A DNA stretch of 64,000 bases. Source: Vibrio injensis (lineage in GTDB: Bacteria; Pseudomonadota; Gammaproteobacteria; Enterobacterales; Vibrionaceae). The stretch covers positions 259,581-323,580 of the forward strand of contig NZ_BDJF01000006.1 of NCBI RefSeq assembly GCF_001895205.1, read 5' to 3'. The notes under the pieces are model-generated. The model saw only the letters and a list, made by a program, of their open reading frames with translations. It was not told where the DNA came from and did not search any database. Positions 18,214 through 25,849 of this stretch are shown piece after piece (within the stretch, counting starts at the first letter, position 1; the number at the start of each line of letters is the position of its first letter). A program made the translations under genes and the position numbers.

Positions 18214-18938
18214 CCGCCATTGACAGAGAGCGTCTCACCAGTGATATAAGCCCCGCCATCTCCCGCAAGGAAAGAGACGGCTTTAGCGATCTCTTCTGGG
18301 GTCGCTAAACGCTGCATCGGGATCTGAGATTTAATAGACGCTAAGACCTCTTCTCGCATCTGCTCAACCATCGGCGTCGCGGTATAACCGGGCGCGACCG
18401 CATTGACCGTTACCCCACTACGCGCACCTTCTAAGGCTAACGCCTTGGTGAAACCGATCATCCCCGCTTTGGCCGCCGCGTAATTAACTTGGCCAAATTG
18501 GCCTTTTAAGCCATTTACCGAAGAGATATTAATGATTCGCCCTTGGCCTTTTTCACACATCGCCGAAAATAAGGGGCGAGTAACATTAAACACACTGTTC
18601 AGATTGGTGTTAATGACATCAAACCAATCCTCTGCGGACATTTTTTTCAATTGAGAATCGCGCGTAATACCAGCGTTATTGACCACCACATCGATGGAAC
18701 CCTCTTCACTCAGTAGCTGAGTTAAACGTTCACTGCACTGCTCGGTATCAGTCACATCGAGCTCAAATAAACGCACTTGTTGCTCGGTAAATCCCTTCTC
18801 ATTGAACCAATCGATAGCGCATTGATAATTTCCGGTGTAATACGTCGCAACCACTCGATAACCATCGGCAACCAGTTGTGAGCTGATCGCAGATCCGATG
18901 CCCCCTTTCGAGCCGGTAATTAACGCTACTTTTTTCAT
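18198..18938 (-). CDS. phaB: Acetoacetyl-CoA reductase PhaB
   Basis: NADPH-dependent SDR enzyme making (R)-3-hydroxybutyryl-CoA for PHA synthesis. 246 residues with the TGSKGGIG cofactor motif (8-15), NNAG near residue 87, and the catalytic Ser and YAAAK (about 138 and 151-155). The C-terminus is VNGGLYMN. AGGGAG precedes the start. First gene of the cluster. The stop codon lies within a 16-bp tandem repeat array. Confidence 0.95.
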   Translation of the reverse strand: MKKVALITGSKGGIGSAISSQLVADGYRVVATYYTGNYQCAIDWFNEKGFTEQQVRLFELDVTDTEQCSERLTQLLSEEGSIDVVVNNAGITRDSQLKKMSAEDWFDVINTNLNSVFNVTRPLFSAMCEKGQGRIINISSVNGLKGQFGQVNYAAAKAGMIGFTKALALEGARSGVTVNAVAPGYTATPMVEQMREEVLASIKSQIPMQRLATPEEIAKAVSFLAGDGGAYITGETLSVNGGLYMN

Positions 18939-19353
18939 GCCTACACTCCCTTGCTAAGCCTAAGGTTCACCTGAGCTAATCTTGATGATGAATCACTGTC
19001 CACTTTTAACGTTTATTCAATAATTCGAACAGTTGTTTAACTTACTTAAAATAAAGCAACAACATGACATTGCAATTGTAAAAATCAACTTGTTGCATAA
19101 AATTGAAATGGATCTCGTTTTTACTGAAAAGCGAAGAAAAGGAAAAAACCACAATAATGAAAGATAAGATCGCGATCTGGATTTTTATCGACACGTTTAA
19201 CGATAATACACAGTGGTCAGATGAGAAAAACAAAGAAAATAGACATAAAAAAGCCATCATACCCAGTGGCTATGATGGCTAATTACAACTCGATGTTAAG
19301 AAGACGCCAACCTTACTGGCGGCCTATCGCATCACAAGTAAGGTGTTGTTTTA
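18939..19353. other. AT-rich intergenic region upstream of phaB
   Basis: 415 bases between the phaB start and the dctM stop. It contains the dctM terminator (19252-19280) and AT-rich DNA with TTGCATAAAATTG- and TTGCAATGTC-like words (minus-strand sense) near 19060-19105 that could be binding sites for a PHA regulator, which is speculation. A 72-codon ORF here has no credible features. Confidence 0.4.
19252..19280 (-). terminator. Terminator after the TRAP operon
   Basis: On the minus strand AGCCATCAT, an 11-nt loop and ATGATGGCT are followed by TTTTTT. It lies about 75 bases past the dctM stop. Confidence 0.85.
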
Positions 19354-20637
19354 TTAAATTGCATTCGGTAACCACATCACTAACGATTCTGAGAAGGTGA
19401 GCAGCATCAATACCGCCAATAGCGCAATCAAAAACGGAATCACCTCTTTCATAAACTCGATCATCCGAACTTTCAAAATGGAGCAAACGGTAAACATCAT
19501 CGATCCAAACGGTGGGGTTATGCCACCAATCATGATATTAACAATGACGATCACGCCAAAGTGCACCGGATTGACTCCTGCATTCAGGACGGCAGGCAGC
19601 AATAATGGCGTCAAGATGATCATCGCCGCACCACCTTCAATAAACATCCCCACCACCAACAGCAATAAGTTAATCAGCAGTAGTAGCAACAGTTTATTAT
19701 CGGTTAACTCAATCAAAGCACTGGCCACCGTCTGCGGAATGCGCTCCAACGTCATGTAGTAGCCAAATACCATCGCCCCAATAATGATGAACATCACCGT
19801 ACTGGTACCTTGTACGGTTTCGCGCAAAATCGCCGCAAAATGATGCGGTTTTAATTGACGATAAATGAACAAGCCAATCAGGCTACACAGCATCACGGCA
19901 ATCGCACCAGCTTCGGTGGGCGTAAACAAACCAAAACGCATGCCTAAAATAATCCCGAAAGGGATCAACAGCGCTGGTAAAGCTTGTAAAAAATAACGCC
20001 CGCGTTCGCCCCAAGACGCCGCTTTATCACGAGAAGGTGGATACCCCCGCCGACGAGCGATCCAAGCGACGGTAATCATCAGTGAAATAGCCATCAAAAA
20101 AGCCGGCACATAACCAGCCAAAAACATTTGGTGGACAGAAACGTTGGCCAGCAAGGCAAAGATGATCAAATTAATCCCAGGCGGAATAACCGGGCTAATA
20201 CTCGAAGAAGCTGCGGTTAACGCCGCAGTAAACGGTAAACCATAACCTCGCTTGGTCATCTCCGGTGCCAATATTTTCGATTGCATCGCCGCATCGGCAT
20301 TGGCTGAACCGGAAACTCCGCCCATTAAGGTACTTAATGCCACGTTGACTTGCGCTAAACCACCGACTTTATGGCCAATCAACGCATCAGCGAATGCTAA
20401 TAAGCTGCGGCTAATGCCGGAATAGTTCATTACCGACCCCACCATAATAAAGAATGGAATCGCCAGTAGTGGAAAAGAAGAAGCGGCAGAGATAAAGCGC
20501 TGCATCACCAAACTGACTGGAATGACATCATTAATAAAAATGAAGTAAACCATGGCAGAAGCGATCAACGAAAAAGCAATCGGTACATTAAGTAAAAACA
20601 GTAGAAACAAAATACCGATCGGAAGATAACTGATCAT
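19354..20637 (-). CDS. dctM: TRAP transporter large membrane subunit DctM
   Basis: 427-residue DctM-type subunit with about 12 membrane segments; the cation-coupled transport channel of the tripartite ATP-independent periplasmic transporters. It contains typical family segments such as GGVSGSANADAAMQSKILAPEM near residue 109 and PVIPPGINLIIFA. Its start overlaps the dctQ stop by four bases, so the two are coupled. The substrate cannot be read from the sequence. Confidence 0.93.
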   Translation of the reverse strand: MISYLPIGILFLLFLLNVPIAFSLIASAMVYFIFINDVIPVSLVMQRFISAASSFPLLAIPFFIMVGSVMNYSGISRSLLAFADALIGHKVGGLAQVNVALSTLMGGVSGSANADAAMQSKILAPEMTKRGYGLPFTAALTAASSSISPVIPPGINLIIFALLANVSVHQMFLAGYVPAFLMAISLMITVAWIARRRGYPPSRDKAASWGERGRYFLQALPALLIPFGIILGMRFGLFTPTEAGAIAVMLCSLIGLFIYRQLKPHHFAAILRETVQGTSTVMFIIIGAMVFGYYMTLERIPQTVASALIELTDNKLLLLLLINLLLLVVGMFIEGGAAMIILTPLLLPAVLNAGVNPVHFGVIVIVNIMIGGITPPFGSMMFTVCSILKVRMIEFMKEVIPFLIALLAVLMLLTFSESLVMWLPNAI

Positions 20638-21134
20638 GATGCTTTGTCCTCACATCCTGCCCAAGATTGACCGCGCATCTTGGCGATCTCTTGATAAAGA
20701 AAAATAAAACTGTGTAATAACATCAATCCAAATGACAGAACCAAAACACTGTTAATGGCAAAGTAAGACATGCCCATGACTGGCGTTACCTTGTTCGATA
20801 ACATGGTGTACTGATAACTTAAATGAGCCATGCCACCATTAACCGCAATCAAAAATAACAGAGAGAGAATTTTAAACGGCGATTGAAAACGCTCGGGTAA
20901 TAAAATCACCAGAACGTCGACACCCATGTGCATGCGATGTTTGTAACATGAGCTAATGCCAAAATAGACCGCCCAAATAAAACAGACCACAGCAAGCTCT
21001 TCACTCCATGGCACGACAAACCCAAACCCGTAACGCAAAATAACATTGGCGACAACCATTAAAACGGTTACCGATATGGCCAGCGAAGCAAGCACTTCTT
21101 CTAAATAACGCCAAACTAAAATCACAACCTTCAT
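20634..21134 (-). CDS. dctQ: TRAP transporter small membrane subunit DctQ
   Basis: 166 residues with four membrane helices, typical of DctQ; includes the conserved VPWSEELAVVCFIWAVYFG segment. Pairs with DctM in the inner membrane. Separated from dctP by 142 bases containing a strong terminator-like hairpin, which probably lowers membrane-subunit expression relative to the binding protein. Confidence 0.92.
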   Translation of the reverse strand: MKVVILVWRYLEEVLASLAISVTVLMVVANVILRYGFGFVVPWSEELAVVCFIWAVYFGISSCYKHRMHMGVDVLVILLPERFQSPFKILSLLFLIAVNGGMAHLSYQYTMLSNKVTPVMGMSYFAINSVLVLSFGLMLLHSFIFLYQEIAKMRGQSWAGCEDKAS

Positions 21135-21166
21135 TGGTGCTACTTCCTATCCAATGGCTTGAAAAT

Positions 21167-21224
21167 AAAAACGCGTAACCAACAGATTCAAGGCTTATAT
21201 TCAGCCTGTTCAGCCGGTTACGCG
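21167..21224 (-). terminator. Intra-operon terminator/attenuator between dctP and dctQ
   Basis: On the minus strand CGCGTAACC (21224-21216) pairs perfectly with GGTTACGCG (21180-21172), followed by TTTTT. Inside is a smaller AACAG/CTGTT and GGCT/AGCC hairpin. It looks like a partial terminator that sets more DctP than DctQM. Confidence 0.75.
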
Positions 21225-21276
21225 ATACCCTTCTTCATCAATCACTGAGACGTTGGGCTATAACGTCGATCACTGC

Positions 21277-22290
21277 TTATTGTTGAGCGCGGATCTTCTC
21301 TAACTCAGCTTCAATCCGTGAGTAAATATCTGGGCTCCACGCTGGGAACTGGCTATAAACAGGCTGAGTCAGTTTGTTAAAGGCTTCACTGTTCACCTCA
21401 TTAATAGTCACGCCGAGTTGTTGCAGTTTTTCAGCGTATTCAGCGTCTAAACGCACCAGTTCAGTATTGTTCGATAAAGCGCCCTTCTCGAACTCTTCCA
21501 TCACAATCGCTTGCTGCTCTGGGCTAAAACGTTCCCACACTTTAGGTGAAATATAGACCCCTACTGTACCGAGGAAATGCTTGGTTAAAGATAGATTTTT
21601 CGTCACTTCATACATTTTATTCGAGTACATGGTCAAAATAGTCCCTTCTAGACCATCAACCACACCTTGTTGCACTCCGGCATAAGTTTCAGGGAAAGGC
21701 AGCGCTGCAGGCGCTCCGCCCATTGCTGATAACGTACTGATGAATAATTGGCTACCCGGAACACGAATACGCATGCCACGCATATCTTCTGGCTCAACGA
21801 TTTCACGATTGGTCATCATGTGTCTAAAGCCAAAGATATAATCGGTATTTAAGACTTTAACGCCTTTATCAAGCATCTGCTGTTTAAGATCGCTCACCAA
21901 ATCGGTTTGCATCATCGCCAAATACTCATCATAAGTTTGATACAGCATTGGCCCAGCCAGCGCGGTAAAATCAGGCACGTAATCACCGAGATAGGTCAAA
22001 TCTTCAACCGCAATCCAGTTTGCACCATTGACCACCTGCTCAAGGTTATCTTTATAAACCGGTAACTGACCGCTCGGGAACACCTGAATGTTCACCCCGC
22101 CATCGGTCTTTTCACGGATAGAATCTGTTACTTTGATCAACTCTTGAGTGAGCAGTTCACTGGGTGCAAACACCAAACTAAGGTTGATATTAATTGGGCT
22201 AGGTGTGTCTGAGTCGGTGGCGGGTTTATCACCACAGCCTGTTAGCAAAAGCGCTGAAGAGATCAACGCGGCAGAGAGCAACTTTTTCAT
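21277..22290 (-). CDS. dctP: TRAP transporter substrate-binding lipoprotein DctP
   Basis: 337-residue periplasmic solute receptor of the DctP family. The signal peptide MKKLLSAALISSALLLTGC ends in a lipobox (LTGC), which is less common than a free periplasmic DctP. Conserved receptor features include MRGMRIRVPGSQLFISTLSA with the carboxylate-binding Arg region, and GGAPAALPFPETYAGVQQG. AGGA precedes the start. The ligand is probably a carboxylate, but its identity is unknown. Confidence 0.92.
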   Translation of the reverse strand: MKKLLSAALISSALLLTGCGDKPATDSDTPSPININLSLVFAPSELLTQELIKVTDSIREKTDGGVNIQVFPSGQLPVYKDNLEQVVNGANWIAVEDLTYLGDYVPDFTALAGPMLYQTYDEYLAMMQTDLVSDLKQQMLDKGVKVLNTDYIFGFRHMMTNREIVEPEDMRGMRIRVPGSQLFISTLSAMGGAPAALPFPETYAGVQQGVVDGLEGTILTMYSNKMYEVTKNLSLTKHFLGTVGVYISPKVWERFSPEQQAIVMEEFEKGALSNNTELVRLDAEYAEKLQQLGVTINEVNSEAFNKLTQPVYSQFPAWSPDIYSRIEAELEKIRAQQ

Positions 22291-22612
22291 TATATTTGTC
22301 CTTCAATTACTTTATCTAAGCTGATTAACGTGGCAAACCAACGCCAACATTAAGCAACCGAGAAGTATCCATAAGGTGGATAAATCAGCTTATCCAAATA
22401 GTCGCCGTGATTATCCTATAAGGTTCAAACAGCCCAAATAGTTTGTTTATTATTTGTGACATATTTATTAAAAATGAGCATTTGAATACAAAAAATCAAT
22501 CATAGGTAACTTTTTGCCCCTCGATATCACTCTAGCTGATAGAAAAGAAAAAAAATCACCACTTTCGCGCAGCGATTTACGCTCGAATAACAAATCTATC
22601 TTGGCCGAAACG
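22291..22612. other. Intergenic region upstream of dctP
   Basis: 322 bases with no gene. A 6-bp stem GGATAA-ATCAGC-TTATCC lies at 22378-22395 in the dctP leader and could be an operator. No sigma54-type TGGCAC-N5-TTGC element is seen. Confidence 0.4.
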
Positions 22613-24092
22613 TTAAGGATGAATATCAATAAATTGCACCTCTAGACGCGGTAAGCCATCTACGGACGTAAAGCGTTGTTGCTTAACTTGCCCTTGGAAA
22701 TAATAAGGTGCAAGTCGGCTCTGCTCTGTCGGTTCAAAAGCAAAATATAGCGTCGCGGCTTGCTGATTGAGCTGCTGCGCGGTCAAATACCCCACCAACG
22801 CATGCTCAAACTGATGGTAGCCATTCCCCCAATGAAAAGCCTTGGTTGATTTCGGGTTAAGCCCCACACCACCGTACTGCTCATCCACCCAGACCTGCAT
22901 AAACGCTGGCGCGGTGTAGGCTAAAACCGGCTCTAACTCCCCCTTCAAGTAATGATAGGGTCATCGCCGCCTGATCAAGCTCAGCCCATTCCCATGAAGA
23001 AATGCCATAACTCATCGGCCTATTACGCCAACTCGCCACAAGCTTACCTTGCCACTGGCTTGCTAACGAATCAGGTAGTAACGGATCAATATCTGACCAA
23101 TTAGGCTGATATTGCGCTTGGCTAATCGTATTTAGCATCCCCTGCCTAGCTAAGCTTTGCCACTGTGAGTTTTGCAATACACTTCCAGTGAGATACGTCA
23201 TCCAATACGCTTTAATGGTATGGCCAAAATCATTATGTTTAGCGCTTTGCGTCATCACTGCTGGATGATGTATTGCGCCATAAAAGCGCTGCTCTGGTTG
23301 ATGATGATAGTGAGTTAACATCACATCCGTTAACCAAGACAAATCTTGCAACCATTGACTACGATGCGGCTCAGGTAACAAGGGAGCCACCAGCAATAAA
23401 TAACCATTGATTTGATCAAGCTGGGCAACCAATTCACGCTGCTGAGCGCTTTCACCATCGCCGTCTTTTAATACCCACGCTAACCCTTGATCATCGGCTA
23501 ATCGATAATGGTCAAAAATAAACTGTTGCTGTTTAATTAGCACCGCTTCCAATTGCGGGTCACGGGTTAAATAGTAGAGCATCGCTAGCCCCACCAAGGC
23601 ATAGGCTTGGTCTTGCGAGGTGCGCTGTTGCCATTCGAGCCCCGGCTTACCGTTTTCGGTAAAACTGATAAAACCGCCGTTTTGCTTATCTTGCAAATGG
23701 TCAATTAAATAGTGCGCCCCAGCCTTGGCGAGCGCTAAAGCCTGCTCATCACCGGTTAAATGATACAGCACCGCATAAGCATAAGTTTGCCGCGATTTCA
23801 TTCGTGTATAGTCGCGGCCAAAGTGTGGCGTTATCCAACCTTTGTTTAACTCCTGGCAAATTTGGTGGATATTCAGCAATTGGCCATTATCACAGCGAAA
23901 GGTAGGAAAGTTACCCACTGGTTGTCCGTGGGCGGCTTCCATCATCCAGTACGGTGCTAAGCCCTGCTGCGCATGGTTTAACCATGCCTCACCATCTGGA
24001 AAACTGGCCAACTTATCGGTTTGTGCCTGCGCTAAGGCACTGCATACCCCCAAACTCAGTAGCCACAGCGAGGGTTTTAGATTGTGTTTCAT
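22613..24092 (-). pseudogene. Secreted AGE-family (N-acylglucosamine 2-epimerase-like) protein, frameshifted
   Basis: An (alpha/alpha)6-barrel protein of the AGE epimerase/isomerase family with a signal peptide (MKHNLKPSLWLLSLGVCSALAQA). The first frame reads well to LDQAAMTLSLLEG (24092 to about 22944) and the continuation GELEPVLAYTAPAFMQVWVD lies in another frame ending at 22613. Removing one base from the five-C run at 22939-22943 restores a continuous LLEGELEPVL reading, so this is a single-base homopolymer frameshift (real mutation or sequencing error) in a gene of about 492 codons. A periplasmic or secreted sugar-processing role is inferred; the upstream neighbour is an orphan binding protein and the downstream neighbour a TRAP transporter. 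Confidence 0.72.
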
Positions 24093-24253
24093 TTTGCTCT
24101 CGACGTCGTCTTGTTCATGAACCGCACTATACAAGAGAGCAAACGCGCATTTCGTTGAAAGGGTCACAGTTAACATGCAACTGATTGAGAAGTAAGGATT
24201 AGGAGATAAGTCTGAATTGAAAAGGCTAAACCGCCAATGTTCAAAATTTAAAT

Positions 24254-24283
24254 AGGCAGTTCTGATTCAGAGCAGAACTGCCT
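24254..24283 (-). terminator. Terminator after the family-3 binding protein
   Basis: Perfect 11-bp stem AGGCAGTTCTG / CAGAACTGCCT with an 8-nt loop, followed on the minus strand by ATTTAAATTTT. Lies about 55 bases past the stop codon. Confidence 0.8.
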
Positions 24284-24338
24284 AATACGATTATCACAAA
24301 CCATTGTTAATGGTCATCGGTTACCAGCGAATTAAAAC

Positions 24339-25052
24339 CTACTGACCAAGGATCTCAGCCAAACGACCATTGCTCTCTAATTGCTTAAGTCCATCATTAA
24401 ATGCGGCAATAATCTCTGCCGCTTTTGGATGTTTACGAGACACAATTAAATGATAAGGCACGAATTTAATACTTTTGTCAAAATAAGCCACTTGGCTAAA
24501 ACCAACACTGGCCGCCAAACCAGAGCCGACTAACCGCTCTTCCATTACACCATCCAAACGGCCTGCTTGCAGCTTACGAAAGTTGTTTTCAGGTTGGCTA
24601 ATGCGCTCAATGGTGTAACCTGAATCTTCGCGGACAAAACCATAATCATAGGCCACCACGCCACCGAGCGTTTTACCTAATAAATCTTGCTCACTCTCCC
24701 AGCGCAGCGGTTTATCGGGATGATAAAAAACCACTGTACTCAAGGTTATCACCGGCTCGCTATAGTGAAAGCGCGCAGCACGATCTTGATTAAAACTGTA
24801 CAAAAAAGTCCCATCCAGTTCAGCATTCTCAGCAGCATTGAGCCCCCTAGCCCAAGGAAGGTATTGGTAGTTCACCTGCCAGCCCGATAGAGCAAACGCT
24901 TCGCTCACCACCTGAGCAGCCGGCCCGCCACTAGCTAAGCTTTGTCCTTGATAAGGCTCCCATTCACCACTGGCAAGCGTAATGGTATTCGCCAAAGTCA
25001 CACTCGCCCAAAACACCAATGAAGCAAGTACCGATTGCAGTATTAATTTCAT
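24339..25052 (-). CDS. Periplasmic family-3 solute-binding protein (orphan)
   Basis: 237 residues from MKLILQSVLASLVFWASVTLA (signal peptide); GGAG lies just upstream of this ATG, so it is preferred over the ORF start six codons earlier. The mature part has the amino-acid-binding-protein fold: ITLASGEWEPYQGQSL, then RAARFHYSEPVITLSTVVFY and GRLDGVMEERLVGSG. No permease or ATPase is adjacent. Many Vibrio proteins of this class act as sensors or have unknown roles; the ligand is not predictable. Confidence 0.85.
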   Translation of the reverse strand: MKLILQSVLASLVFWASVTLANTITLASGEWEPYQGQSLASGGPAAQVVSEAFALSGWQVNYQYLPWARGLNAAENAELDGTFLYSFNQDRAARFHYSEPVITLSTVVFYHPDKPLRWESEQDLLGKTLGGVVAYDYGFVREDSGYTIERISQPENNFRKLQAGRLDGVMEERLVGSGLAASVGFSQVAYFDKSIKFVPYHLIVSRKHPKAAEIIAAFNDGLKQLESNGRLAEILGQ

Positions 25053-25264
25053 ATTCAGCTCCGAACTCACACGATTGAATCATAGTGTAAATCTAGTTCA
25101 GCTTGGTCTATTTACAAGCTTGTGAACCATGAGCCTAACATGGCTAATGCCGTATGAGAGCAGAAAAGAGAGGGCGATTTCGCAGATAGGGTCACACTTA
25201 ACATGCAACTCATTGAGTGAGAAAGCGTAGACAGTTACAATCTGTTGGCAAATCAGGAGTGCTT

Positions 25265-25843
25265 ATGTCTATTGACTTTTATAACCAACATGCCGCGCAG
25301 TTCTTTTCATCGACAGTGGACATCGATGCGTCGAGCTTACTTAAGCCATTTTTAGATTACCTACCAGATGGTGGGTACATCCTTGATGCCGGATGTGGTT
25401 CAGGTCGTGATAGTAAGTATATGATTGAACTTGGTTATCAAGTGCAGGCTTTCGATGCCAGTCCAGCCCTCGCCGCATTAGCACAGACGCTGCTCAAGCA
25501 ACCCGTCACCGTTGCCACCTTTCTTGAATGGCAAACAGACCAACACTTTGACGGAATTTGGGCTTGCGCATCGCTGCTGCATGTTCCGCGCTCATTGCTC
25601 ACCCAAACTTTTGCACACCTAGCCTCAATGCTCAAAACCGGAGGCGCTTTTTACTGCTCATTCAAATACGGGCAAGATGAAGTCATGCGTGATGGCAGAA
25701 GCTTTACTAATTGTGATGAATCATTACTTTCCGCACTATTAAGTGATGTGCCTCTGAACATCGAAAAGCTATGGATTACTCAAGATCTGCGAGCCGGCAG
25801 AGAAACTGAACAATGGCTTAACGCTATATTACTAAAGGCATAA
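25265..25843 (+). CDS. Class I SAM-dependent methyltransferase
   Basis: 192 residues from MSIDFYNQHAAQFFSS; AGGAG is well spaced before 25265, so the 16-codon upstream extension is rejected. SAM motif I is LDAGCGSGRDSKYM, with an acidic motif II in QAFDASPALAALA. No DPPY/NPPY motif, so it does not look like an N6-adenine or N4-cytosine DNA methylase; a TehB/small-molecule type is closer. It is six bases upstream of the PLD-helicase gene, implying co-transcription and perhaps a joint function. Confidence 0.85.
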   Translation: MSIDFYNQHAAQFFSSTVDIDASSLLKPFLDYLPDGGYILDAGCGSGRDSKYMIELGYQVQAFDASPALAALAQTLLKQPVTVATFLEWQTDQHFDGIWACASLLHVPRSLLTQTFAHLASMLKTGGAFYCSFKYGQDEVMRDGRSFTNCDESLLSALLSDVPLNIEKLWITQDLRAGRETEQWLNAILLKA

Positions 25844-25849
25844 TCCACC

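Noticed and set aside
19042..19260. 72-codon ORF on the minus strand upstream of phaB
   Set aside because: Low-complexity hydrophobic translation of AT-rich promoter DNA, overlaps the dctM terminator, no ribosome binding site.
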